Below are positions 27,745 to 39,900 of a stretch of 64,000 nt of DNA, piece after piece. The position numbers and the translations under genes were made by a program. Every line of letters begins with the position of its first letter. Position 1 is the first letter of the stretch. Source of the stretch: Nansenia antarctica (lineage: Eukaryota > Chordata > Actinopteri > Argentiniformes > Microstomatidae). Below the pieces are notes generated by a model that saw nothing but the letters and a program-made list of their open reading frames with translations, was not told the DNA's origin and made no database searches. The stretch is taken from positions 9,585,539 to 9,649,538 of the forward strand of contig OZ022344.1 in the NCBI GenBank assembly GCA_963989245.1. The letters are read 5' to 3'.

Positions 27745-30700
27745 ATTCAGATTCAGATTCAGATTCAGATAACGTTTATTGCCACTATGCATTACACATA
27801 TAGGAATTTGCTTCGTCACCACAGCAAGTGCGTTTATACTTTTTTCACATGTCAAAAACAGGACAACACAACAACAACAACAACACAGGACAGACAACAG
27901 TGCATTTGATAGTGCGGTATAAAGTGCAGTGCAGAGTTTTTACAGTGAGTCCAGTTCAGTCCTGGGCAGACTTGGGGGCGGGGGGGAGGGGGAAGCCAGA
28001 GTCATTTATCAGCCTGGCGGCTGAGGGGTAGAAGCTGAGCCTGTGGCGGGCCTTCAGTGCCTTTGGCAGCCGCAACCTTCTTCCAGAGGGAAGCAGGGTG
28101 AGGAGGCCGTGGCCGGGGTGGAAGGGGTCTGCCATGATCTTCCTTGCCCTCCTCAGAGCCCTGGTGTCATGCAGGGAGTTGAGGGAGGGCAAGGGACAGC
28201 CGATCACCCTCTCTGCTGAACGTAGCACCCGCTGAAACTTGGCCTTGTCCTTGGTCGTTGCAGCAGGGAACCAGGTGATGATGGAGTGGGTGAGGATGGA
28301 CTCTATGATGGCCGTGTAGAACTGGACCATCATGGACCTCGGCAGCCTGAGTTTCCTCAGCTGCTGGAGGAAGAACATCCTCTTCTGGGCCTTCTTTGTG
28401 AGGGCCTCGGTGTTCTGCTCCCACTATAGGTCCCGGGAGATGGTCATGCCTAGAAAGCGGCATGACTCCACGGAGGCCACCGGGGTACCTCCCAGCGTGA
28501 TGGGAGGGGGCAGGGCTGCTTTCCTTCGGAAGTCCACCACCATCTCCACTGTTTTTAGAGCATTTAGCTCCAGATTGTTTAAACTGCACCAGCTCTGCAG
28601 CCCCTCGATCTCACCCCTGTAGGCAGATTCGTCGCCCCCGGAGATGAGGCCCACCAGGGTGGTGTCGTCTGCAAACTTCAGGAGCTTGACCGAGGGGTGG
28701 CGGGAGACACAGCTGTTGGTGTAAAGGGAGAATAGTGCTGGAGACAGGACGCAGCCCTGCGGGGAGCCCGTGCTGGTGGACCTGGAGCTGGAAATGCTCT
28801 TCCCCAGCTTCACCCGCTGAGACCTGTCAGTCAGGAAGTCCGTGATCCACCTGCAGGTGGAGACCGGCACCTGCAGCAGGGATAGCTGGTGCTCCAGGAT
28901 GTGTGGGAGGATCGTGTTGAAGGCCGAGCTGAAGTCCACGAACAGGATCCTGGCGTAGTTGCCTGCAGTGTCTAGGTGTTCTAGTACGTAGTGCAGAGCC
29001 ATGTTCACGGCGTCCTCCGTGGATCTATTGGCTCTGTACGCGAACTGCAGGGGGTCCAACACAGGATCCGTGATGAGCTTCAGGTAGGCCAGGACAAGGC
29101 ACTCCAGGACCTTCATGACGACAGAGGTCAGAGCGACGGGTCTGTAGTCGTTGAGGCCTGTGACCTTGGCCTTCTTGGGGACGGGGATGATGGTTGATGC
29201 CTTGAAGCACGCTGGGACGTGACACAGCTCCAGCGAGGCGTTGAAGATGTGGGTAAACACCGGGGCCAGCTGGTCGGCGCAGTGCTTCAGGACAGAGGGA
29301 GAGACGGAATCCGGACCAGCTGCCTTCCGGGGATTCTGCCTCTTAAACACTCTGTTTACCTCTCGCACTGTGACAGAGAGAGGGGGTGGGGAAAGGGGGG
29401 TGGGGGTGGGCGGGGCGGGTGAGGAGGGGGGAGGGAGGGGTGGGGGAGGGGGGAGGGTGGGGGTAGCAGGAGGGACATTGGCCCCCCTGGGGGACGGGGG
29501 TGGTGGTTGTAGCCGGGGGGTGTGGAGGGAGAGGGCGGGGGTGGGCGGGAACCTCTCTTTCTCAAACCTACAATAGAACTCGTTCAGCTCGTTAGCGAGA
29601 GGGAGGTTGTCGGACATCAGCGGGGACCTGGGTTTGTAGTTGGTGATGGTCTTTAGGCCTTTCCAGACGGAGGCGGAATCCCCCTCAGAGAGCTGTTGCT
29701 GCAGCTTCTCCGAAAAGCGATGCTTCGCCTCCTTCACCGCTTTGGCGAACCTGTACTTGGCCTGCTTGCCCTGGTCCACGTCCCCACTGCGCCTAGCCAC
29801 CTCCTTCTCTGACCTCAGACGCCTGAGTTGGGATGAAAACCAGGGCTTGTCGTTGTTGAAGGACTTCCTGGAGCGGAGGGGGACACACACCTCCTCGCCA
29901 AAGCTGATAAATGATGTAACAGTGTCTGTGTATACATCCAGATTGTTACCAGCCTCTGGCCCCGCCCACTCCACCAAGTCCTGGTCACAGCCTGCACTCT
30001 CCAACCAGGCGCAGAGTCGCTCACATGCCTCACTGGACCACACCCTGAATCGCCGTACAACAGGTTTAGAGAGTTTTAACCTCTGCCTGTAGCGAGGGAT
30101 CAGGTGTATGAGGATGTGGTCACTGTAGCCCAGTGCAGCACGGGGGACAGAATGGTAGGCTTGACGAGCTGTACAGTAGCAATGGTCCAGAGTGTTCACC
30201 CCCCTGGTGGGACACGTGACTTGCTGCCTGTATTTGGGGAGCGCCCGGCTAAGATTAGCCTGGTTAAAATCCCCCAAAACAACAACAAAACTGTCCGGGT
30301 AACTACGTTCCACACTCATCAATTGCTCTGCCAGTGTGTCTACTGCTGCGGTGACGTCAGCATCAGGTGGAATGTAGACACACGCGAGAATGAATGAGCT
30401 GAACTCACGGGGGGAATAGAATGGACGGCAGAGGATGAATAGGGATTCTATAGCCGTGGAACAGTGTTTGTGGAGCACTGTCAGCTCGGAACTCCAGCGC
30501 ACGTTTACAAAGAACATTAACCCCCCTCCCCTAGACTTGCTCACCGCCTCGAAGTCTCTGTCAGCCCGGAACGCGGAGAATCCCTCTAGCTCCACCGCCT
30601 CGTCAGGGACAGATGAAGATAGGTGCGTCTCCGTGAACGCGAAGACAGCCGAGGAGTGGAAGTCGCTGTTCCTTGCAACGAGACACCGGAGTTCATCCAT

Positions 30701-30919
30701 TTTATTGCAGAGGGAGTTCACGTTGCTCAGGAATATGCCCGGGAGTGGTGGTCGCGTCCCTCTCCGCCGAAGGCGAACCAAACAGCCAGCTCTCCGACCT
30801 CGCTGCCTTCTGATCCACCTCACAGCTCTGGCGAAAAACGCGGTCCCCCTCACAAGCATATCCAGAATGTCCGTGGAACGGGTGAGTAGTTTGGGGAAGA
30901 TGTCCGGTCTGGAAGATGT
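27745..30919 (-). mobile_element. Near-intact jockey-superfamily LINE inside the array
   Basis: Inserted in the 28-bp array: array units flank both ends. Its 3' end (left) is four ATTCAG units in + orientation at 27,745-27,768, a tail typical of L2-like fish LINEs. The 5' end, near 30,919, lies shortly before the endonuclease, so ORF1 is missing and the copy is 5'-truncated. A target duplication cannot be told from the surrounding repeat. Confidence 0.9.
27956..30859 (-). CDS. LINE ORF2: endonuclease and reverse transcriptase, one internal stop
   Basis: 968 codons in one frame with a single TAG at 28,424-28,426. The endonuclease (about residues 40-290) shows LSNVNSLCNKMDEL, FTETHLS, VVLGDFNQANLS and LGYSDHI. 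A proline-rich linker lies near residues 475-530. The reverse transcriptase has AAGPDSVSPSVLK, IPVPKKAKVTGLNDYRPVAL, VDFSSAFNTI, TGSPQGCVLSPALF and LLKFADDTTL, so all catalytic aspartates are present. The stop falls after FLGMTISRDL; beyond it EQNTEALTKKAQKRMFFLQQ and the C-terminal ESILTHSIITWF and LPSGRRLRL follow in the same frame. The family replicates by target-primed reverse transcription. The clade (L2, CR1 or Rex1) is not settled by eye. Confidence 0.9.
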
Positions 30920-33900
30920 CTGGTGGAGCTCTGTGATGGAGAGCCTCCTGGTGGAGCTCTGTGATGGAGAGCCTCCTGGTGGAGCTCTGTGATGGAGAGC
31001 CTCCTGGTGCTGGTGAAGCTCTGTGATGGAGAGCCTCCTGGTGAAGCTCTGTGATTGAGAGCCTCCTGGTGGAGCTCTGTGATGGAGAGCCTCCTGGTGG
31101 AGCTCTGTGACGGAGAGCCTCCTGGTGAAGCTCTGTGATGGAGAGCCTCCTGGTGCAGCTCTGTGATGGAGGGCCTCCTGGTGATGCTCTGTGATGGAGG
31201 GCCTCCTGGTGAAGCTCTGTGATGGAGAGCCTCCTGGTGCTGGTGAAGCTCTGTGATGGAGAGCCTCCTGGTGAAGCTCTGTGATGGAGAGCCTCCTGGT
31301 GGAGCTCTGTGATGGAGAGCCTCCTGGTGAAGATCTGTGATGGAGAGCCTCCTGGTGGAGCTCTGTGATGGAGGGCCTCCTGGTGAAGCTCTGTGATGGA
31401 GAGCCTCCTGGTGGAGCTCTGTGATGGAGGGCCTCCTGGTGGAGCTCTGTGATGGAGGGCCTCCTGGTGAAGCTCTGTGATGGAGAGCCTCCTGGTGGAG
31501 CTCTGTGATGGAGGGCCTCCTGGTGGAGCTCTGTGATGGAGGGCCTCCTGGTGCAGCTCTGTGATGGAGAGCCTCCTGGTGCTGGTGAAGCTCTGTGATG
31601 GAGAGCCTCCTGGTGAAGCTCTGTGATTGAGAGGCTCCTGGTGCAGCTCTGTGATGGAGGGCCTCCTGGTGCAGCTCTGTGATGGAGGGCCTCCTGGTGC
31701 TGGTGGAGCTCTGTGATGGAGAGCCTCCTGGTGGAGCTCTGTGATGGAGAGCCTCCTGGTGGAGCTCTGTGATGGAGAGCCTCCTGGTGGTGGTGAAGCT
31801 CTGTGATGGAGAGCCTCCTGGTGCAGCTCTGTGATGGAGGGCCTCCTGGTGGAGCTCTGTGATGGAGAGCCTCCTGGTGGAGCTCTGTGATGGAGAGCCT
31901 CCTGGTGGAGCTCTGTGATGGAGAGCCTCCTGGTGGAGCTCTGTGATGGAGAGCCTCCTGGTGGAGCTCTGTGATGGAGAGCCTCCTGGTGGAGCTCTGT
32001 AATGGAGAGCCTCCTGGTGGAGCTCTGTGATGGAGAGCCTCCTGGTGAGGCTCTGTGATGGAGAGCCTCCTGGTGAAGCTCTGTGATGGAGAGCCTCCTG
32101 GTGGAGCTCTGTGATGGAGAGCCTCCTGGTGAAGCTCTGTGATGGAGAGCCTCCTGGTGGAGCTCTGTGATGGAGGGCCTCCTGGTGGAGCTCTGTGATG
32201 GAGGGCCTCCTGGTGAAGCTCTGTGATGGAGAGCCTCCTGGTGGAGCTCTGTGATGGAGGGCCTCCTGGTGGAGCTCTGTGATGGAGGGCCTCCTGGTGC
32301 AGCTCTGTGATGGAGAGCCTCCTGGTGGAGCTCTGTGATGGAGAGCCTCCTGGTGGAGCTCTGTGATTGAGAGCCTCCTGGTGCAGCTCTGTGATGGAGG
32401 GCCTCCTGGTGCAGCTCTGTGATGGAGAGCCTCCTGGTGCTGGTGAAGCTCTGTGATGGAGAGCCTCGTGGTGAAGCTCTGTGATGGAGAGCCTCCTGGT
32501 GCAGCTCTGTGATGGAGAGCCTCCTGGTGCAGCTCTGTGATGGAGGGCCTCCTGGTGCTGGTGGAGCTCTGTGATGGAGAGCCTCCTGTTGGAGCTCTGT
32601 GATGGAGAGCCTCCTGGTGAAGCTCTGTGACGGAGAGCCTCCTGGTGGAGCTCTGTGATTGAGAGCCTCCTGGTGAAGCTCTGTGATGGAGAGTCTCCTG
32701 GTGGAGCTCTGTGATGGAGAGCCTCCTGGTGGAGCTCTGTGATGGAGAGCCTCCTGGTGGAGCTCTGTGATGGAGAGCCTCCTGGTGGAGCTCTGTGATG
32801 GAGAGCCTCCTGGTGGAGCTCTGTGATGGAGAGCCTCCTGGTGCAGCTCTGTGATGGAGAGCCTCCTGCTGGAGCTCTGTGATGGAGAGCCTCCTGGGGG
32901 AGCTCTGTGATGGAGGGCCTCCTGGTGGAGCTCTGTGATGGAGAGTCTCCTGGTGGAGCTCTGTGATGGAGAGCCTCCTGGTGGAGCTCTGTGATGGAGA
33001 GCCTCCTGGTGGAGCTCTGTGATGGAGAGCCTCCTGGTGGAGCTCTGTGATGGAGCTCCTCCTGGTGCAGCTCCTGGTGCAGCTCTGTGATGGAGAGCCT
33101 CCTGGTGCTGGTGAAGCTCTGTGATGGAGAGCCTCCTGGTGAAGCTCTGTGATGGAGAGCCTCCTGGTGGAGCTCTGTGATGGAGAGCCTCCTGGTGGAG
33201 CTCTGTGATGGAGGGCCTCCTGGTGAAGCTCTGTGATGGAGAGCCTCCTGGTGGAGCTCTGTGATGGAGGGCCTCCTGGTGGAGCTCTGTGATGGAGGGC
33301 CTCCTGGTGAAGCTCTGTGATGGAGAGCCTCTTGGTGGAGCTCTGTGATGGAGGGCCTCCTGGTGGAGCTCTGTGATGGAGGGCCTCCTGGTGCAGCTCT
33401 GTGATGGAGAGCCTCCTGGTGGAGCTCTGTGATGGAGAGCCTCCTGGTGGAGCTCTGTGATTGAGAGCCTCCTGGTGCAGCTCTGTGATGGAGGGCCTCC
33501 TGGTGCAGCTCTGTGATGGAGAGCCTCCTGGTGCTGGTGAAGCTCTGTGATGGAGAGCCTCCTGGTGAAGCTCTGTGATTGAGAGCCTCCTGGTGCAGCT
33601 CTGTGATTGAGGGCCTCCTGGTGCAGCTCTGTGATGGAGGGCCTCCTGGTGCAGCTCTGTGATGGAGAGCCTCCTGGTGCTGGTGAAGCTCTGTGATGAA
33701 GAGCCTCCTGGTGAAGCTCTGTGATGGAGAGCCTCCTGGTGGAGCTCTGTGATGGAGGGCCTCCTGGTGAAGCTCTGTGATGGAGAGCCTCCTGGTGGAG
33801 CTCTGTGATGGAGGGCCTCCTGGTGGAGCTCTGTGATGGAGGGCCTCCTGGTGAAGCTCTGTGATGGAGAGCCTCCTGGTGGAGCTCTGTGATGGAGGGC

Positions 33901-36900
33901 CTCCTGGTGGAGCTCTGTGATGGAGGGCCTCCTGGTGCAGCTCTGTGATGGAGAGCCTCCTGGTGGAGCTCTGTGATGGAGAGCCTCCTGGTGGAGCTCT
34001 GTGATTGAGAGCCTCCTGGTGCAGCTCTGTGATGGAGGGCCTCCTGGTGCAGCTCTGTGATGGAGAGCCTCCTGGTGCTGGTGAAGCTCTGTGATGGAGA
34101 GCCTCCTGGTGAAGCTCTGTGATGGAGAGCCTCCTGGTGGAGCTCTGTGATGGAGGGCCTCCTGGTGAAGCTCTGTGATGGAGAGCCTCCTGGTGGAGCT
34201 CTGTGATGGAGGGCCTCCTGGTGGAGCTCTGTGATGGAGGGCCTCCTGGTGAAGCTCTGTGATGGAGAGCCTCCTGGTGGAGCTCTGTGATGGAGGGCCT
34301 CCTGGTGGAGCTCTGTGATGGAGGGCCTCCTGGTGCAGCTCTGTGATGGAGAGCCTCCTAGTGGAGCTCTGTGATGGAGAGCCTCCTGGTGGAGCTCTGT
34401 GATTGAGAGCCTCCTGGTGCAGCTCTGTGATGGAGGGCCTCCTGGTGCAGCTCTGTGATGGAGAGCCTCCTGGTGCTGGTGAAGCTCTGTGATGGAGAGC
34501 CTCCTGGTGAAGCTCTGTGATGGAGGGCCTCCTGGTGGAGCTCTGTGATGGAGGGCCTCCTGGTACAGCTCTGTGATGGAGAGCCTCCTGGTGCTGGTGA
34601 AGCTCTGTGATGGAGAGCCTCCTGGTGAAGCTCTGTGATGGAGAGCCTCCTGGTGGAACTCTGTGATGGAGAGCCTCCTGGTGGAGCTCTGTGATGGAGG
34701 GCCTCCTGGTGCAGCTCTGTGATGGAGAGCCTCCTGGTGCTGGTGGAGCTCTGTGATGGAGAGCCTCCTGGTGAAGCTCTGTGATGGAGAGCCTCCTGGT
34801 GCAGCTCTGTGATGGAGAGCCTCCTGGTGCTGGTGGAGCTCTGTAATGGAGAGCCTCCTGGTGCAGCTCTGTGATGGAGGGCCTCCTGGTGCAGCTCTGT
34901 GATGGAGAGCCTCCTGGTGCTGGTGGAGCTCTGTGATGGAGAGCCTCCTGGTGCAGCTCTGTGATGGAGAGCCTCCTGGTGCTGGTGAAGCTCTGTGACG
35001 GAGAGCCTCCTGGTGGAGCTCTGTGATTGAGAGTCTCCTGGTGAAGCTCTGTGATGGAGAGTCTCCTGGTGGAGCTCTGTGATGGAGAGCCTCCTGGTGG
35101 ATCTCTGTGATGGAGAGCATCCTGGTGCTGGTGAAGCTCTGTGATGGAGAGCCTCCTGGTGAAGCTCTGTGATTGTGAGCCTCCTGGTGCAGCTCTGTGA
35201 TGGAGAGCCTCCTGGTGGAGCTCTGTGATGGAGAGCCTCCTGGTGCAGCTCTGTGATGGAGAGCCTCCTGGTGGAGCTCTGTGATGGAGAGCCTCCTGGG
35301 GGAGCTCTGTGATGGAGGGCCTCCTGGTGCAGCTCTGTGATGGAGAGCTTCCTGGTGCTGGTGAAGCTCTGTGATGGAGAGCCTTCTGGTGGAGCTCTGT
35401 GATGGAGAGCCTCCTGGTGGAGCTCTGTGATGGAGAGCCTCCTGGTGGAGTTCTGTGATGGAGAGCCTCCTGGTGGAGCTCTGTGATGGAGGGCCTCCTG
35501 GTGCAGCTCTGTGATGGAGAGCCTCCTGGTGCTGGTGAAGCTCTGTGATGGAGAGCCTCCTGGTGGAGCTCTGTGATGGAGAGCCTCCTGGTGAAGCTCT
35601 GTGATTGAGAGCCTCCTGGTGGAGCTCTGTGATGGAGAGCCTCCTGGTGCAGCTCTGTGATGGAGGGCCTCCTGGTGATGCTCTGTGATGGAGGGCCTCC
35701 TGGTGAAGCTCTGTGATGGAGAGCCTCCTGGTGAAGCTCTGTGATGGAGAGCCTCCTGGTGAAGCTCTGTGATGGAGAGCCTCCTGGTGGAGCTCTGTGA
35801 TGGAGAGCCTCCTGGTGAAGCTCTGTGATGGAGAGCCTCCTGGTGGAGCTCTGTGATGGAGGGCCTCCTGGTGAAGCTCTGTGATGGAGAGCCTCCTGGT
35901 GAAGCTCTGTGATGGAGAGCCTCCTGGTGGAGCTCTGTGATGGAGAGCCTCCTGGTGGAGCTCTGTGATGGAGAGCCTCCTGGTGCAGCTCTGTGATGGA
36001 GGGCCTCCTGGTGATGCTCTGTGATGGAGGGCCTCCTGGTGAAGCTCTGTGATGGAGAGCCTCCTGGTGCTGGTGAAGCTCTGTGACGGAGAGCCTCCTG
36101 GTGAAGCTCTGTGATGGAGAGCCTCCTGGTGGAGCTCTGTGATGGAGAGCCTCCTGGTGAAGCTCTGTGATGGAGAGCCTCCTGGTGGAGCTCTGTGATG
36201 GAGGGCCTCCTGGTGAAGCTCTGTGATGGAGAGCCTCCTGGTGGAGCTCTGTGATGGAGGGCCTCCTGGTGGAGCTCTGTGATGGAGGGCCTCCTGGTGA
36301 AGCTCTGTGATGGAGAGCCTCCTGGTGGAGCTCTGTGATGGAGGGCCTCCTGGTGGAGCTCTGTGATGGAGGGCCTCCTGGTGCAGCTCTGTGATGGAGA
36401 GCCTCCTGGTGGAGCTCTGTGATGGAGAGCCTCCTGGTGGTGGTGAAGCTCTGTGATGGAGGGCCTCCTGGTGGAGCTCTGTGATGGAGAGCCTCCTGGT
36501 GGAGCTCTGTGATGGAGAGCCTCCTGGTGGAGCTCTGTGATGGAGAGCCTCCTGGTGGAGCTCTGTGATGGAGAGCCTCCTGGTGGAGCTCTGTGATGGA
36601 GAGCCTCCTGGTGGAGCTCTGTGATGGAGAGCCTCCTGGTGGAGCTCTGTGATGGAGAGCCTCCTGGTGAGGCTCTGTGATGGAGAGCCTCCTGGTGAAG
36701 CTCTGTGATGGAGAGCCTCCTGGTGGAGCTCTGTGATGGAGAGCCTCCTGGTGAAGCTCTGTGATGGAGAGCCTCCTGGTGGAGCTCTGTGATGGAGGGC
36801 CTCCTGGTGGAGCTCTGTGATGGAGGGCCTCCTGGTGAAGCTCTGTGATGGAGAGCCTCCTGGTGGAGCTCTGTGATGGAGGGCCTCCTGGTGGAGCTCT

Positions 36901-39900
36901 GTGATGGAGGGCCTCCTGGTGCAGCTCTGTGATGGAGAGCCTCCTGGTGCAGCTCTGTGATGGAGGGCCTCCTGGTGCTGGTGGAGCTCTGTGATGGAGA
37001 GCCTCCTGGTGGAGCTCTGTGATGGAGAGCCTCCTGGTGCTGGTGAAGCTCTGTGACGGAGAGCCTCCTGGTGGAGCTCTGTGATTGAGAGCCTCCTGGT
37101 GAAGCTCTGTGATGGAGAGTCTCCTGGTGGAGCTCTGTGATGGAGAGCCTCCTGGTGGAGCTCTGTGATGGAGAGCCTCCTGGTGGAGCTCTGTGATGGA
37201 GAGCCTCCTGGTGGAGCTCTGTGATGGAGAGCCTCCTGGTGGAGCTCTGTGATGGAGAGCCTCCTGGTGCAGCTCTGTGATGGAGAGCCTCCTGCTGGAG
37301 CTCTGTGATGGAGAGCCTCCTGGGGGAGCTCTGTGATGGAGGGCCTCCTGGTGCAGCTCTGTGATGGAGAGCCTCCTGGTGCTGGTGAAGCTCTGTGATG
37401 GAGAGCCTCCTGGTGGAGCTCTGTGATGGAGAGCCTCCTGGTGGAGCTCTGTGATGGAGAGCCTCCTGGTGGAGCTCTGTGATGGAGAGCCTCCTGGTGG
37501 AGCTCTGTGATGGAGCTCCTCCTGGTGCAGCTCCTGGTGCAGCTCTGTGATGGAGAGCCTCCTGGTGCTGGTGAAGCTCTGTGATGGAGAGCCTCCTGGT
37601 GAAGCTCTGTGATGGAGAGCCTCCTGGTGGAGCTCTGTGATGGAGAGCCTCCTGGTGGAGCTCTGTGATGGAGGGCCTCCTGGTGAAGCTCTGTGATGGA
37701 GAGCCTCCTGGTGGAGCTCTGTGATGGAGGGCCTCCTGGTGGAGCTCTGTGATGGAGGGCCTCCTGGTGAAGCTCTGTGATGGAGAGCCTCCTGGTGGAG
37801 CTCTGTGATGGAGGGCCTCCTGGTGGAGCTCTGTGATGGAGGGCCTCCTGGTGCAGCTCTGTGATGGAGAGCCTCCTGGTGGAGCTCTGTGATGGAGAGC
37901 CTCCTGGTGGAGCTCTGTGATTGAGAGCCTCCTGGTGCAGCTCTGTGATGGAGGGCCTCCTGGTGCAGCTCTGTGATGGAGAGCCTCCTGGTGCTGGTGA
38001 AGCTCTGTGATGGAGAGCCTCCTGGTGAAGCTCTGTGATTGAGAGCCTCCTGGTGCAGCTCTGTGATTGAGGGCCTCCTGGTGCAGCTCTGTGATGGAGG
38101 GCCTCCTGGTGCAGCTCTGTGATGGAGAGCCTCCTGGTGCTGGTGAAGCTCTGTGATGAAGAGCCTCCTGGTGAAGCTCTGTGATGGAGAGCCTCCTGGT
38201 GGAGCTCTGTGATGGAGAGCCTCCTGGTGGAGCTCTGTGATGGAGGGCCTCCTGGTGCAGCTCTGTGATGGAGAGCCTCCTGGTGCTGGTGGAGCTCTGT
38301 GATGGAGAGCCTCCTGGTGAAGCTCTGTGATGGAGAGCCTCCTGGTGCAGCTCTGTGATGGAGAGCCTCCTGGTGCTGGTGGAGCTCTGTGATGGAGAGC
38401 CTCCTGGTGCAGCTCTGTGATGGAGGGCCTCCTGGTGCAGCTCTGTGATGGAGAGCCTCCTGGTGCTGATGGAGCTCTGTGATGGAGAGCCTCCTGGTGC
38501 AGCTCTGTGATGGAGAGCCTCCTGGTGCTGGTGAAGCTCTGTGACGGAGAGCCTCCTGGTGGAGCTCTGTGATTGAGAGCCTCCTGGTGAAGCTCTGTGA
38601 TGGAGAGTCTCCTGGTGGAGCTCTGTGATGGAGAGCCTCCTGGTGGATCTCTGTGATGGAGAGCATCCTGGTGCTGGTGAAGCTCTGTGATGGAGAGCCT
38701 CCTGGTGAAGCTCTGTGATTGTGAGCCTCCTGGTGCAGCTCTGTGATGGAGAGCCTCCTGGTGGAGCTCTGTGATGGAGAGCCTCCTGGTGCAGCTCTGT
38801 GATGGAGAGCCTCCTGGTGGAGCTCTGTGGTGGAGAGCCTCCTGGGGGAGCTCTGTGATGGAGGGCCTCCTGGTGCAGCTCTGTGATGGAGAGCCTCCTG
38901 GTGCTGGTGAAGCTCTGTGATGGAGAGCCTTCTGGTGGAGCTCTGTGATGGAGAGCCTCCTGGTGGAGCTCTGTGATGGAGAGCCTCCTGGTGGAGTTCT
39001 GTGATGGAGAGCCTCCTGGTGGAGCTCTGTGATGAAGGGCCTCCTGGTGCAGCTCTGTGATGGAGAGCCTCCTGGTGCTGGTGAAGCTCTGTGATGGAGA
39101 GCCTCCTGGTGGAGCTCTGTGATGGAGAGCCTCCTGGTGAAGCTCTGTGATTGAGAGCCTCCTGGTGGAGCTCTGTGATGGAGAGCCTCCTGGTGCAGCT
39201 CTGTGATGGAGGGCCTCCTGGTGATGCTCTGTGATGGAGGGCCTCCTGGTGAAGCTCTGTGATGGAGAGCCTCCTGGTGAAGCTCTGTGATGGAAAGCCT
39301 CCTGGTGGAGCTCTGTGATGGAGAGCCTCCTGGTGCAGCTCTGTGATGGAGAGCCTCCTGGTGCTGGTGAAGCTCTGTGATGGAGAGCCTCCTGGTGCAG
39401 CTCTGTGATGGAGAGCCTCCTGGTGCTGGTGAAGCTCTGTGATGGAGAGCCTCCTGGTGGAGCTCTGTGATGGAGAGCCTCCTGGTGAAGCTCTGTGATG
39501 GAGAGCCTCCTGGTGGAGCTCTGTGATGGAGAGCCTCCTGGTGGAGCTCTGTGATGGAGGGCCTCCTGGTGCAGCTCTGTGATGGAGAGCCTCCTGGTGC
39601 TGGTGAAGCTCTGTGATGGAGAGCCTCCTGGTGGAGCTCTGTGATGGAGAGCCTCCTGGTGGAGCTCTGTGATGGAGAGCCTCCTGGTGCAGCTCTGTGA
39701 TGGAGGGCCTCCTGGTGCAGCTCTGTGATGGAGAGCCTCCTGGTGCTGGTGAAACTCTGTGACGGAGAGCCTCCTGGTGGAGCTCTGTGATTGAGAGCCT
39801 CCTGGTGAAGCTCTGAGATGGAGAGCCTCCTGGTGCAGCTCTGTGATGGAGGGCCTCCTGGTGCAGCTCTGTGATGGAGAGCCTCCTGGTGGAGCTCTGT

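Noticed and set aside
29380..29540. G-rich stretch as a possible quadruplex regulatory site
   Set aside because: It is the reverse complement of the proline codons in the LINE linker. Quadruplex formation is possible, but there is no evidence of a regulatory role.
28332..30992. Plus-strand frames opposite the LINE
   Set aside because: Shadows of the minus-strand ORF2; no independent motifs.
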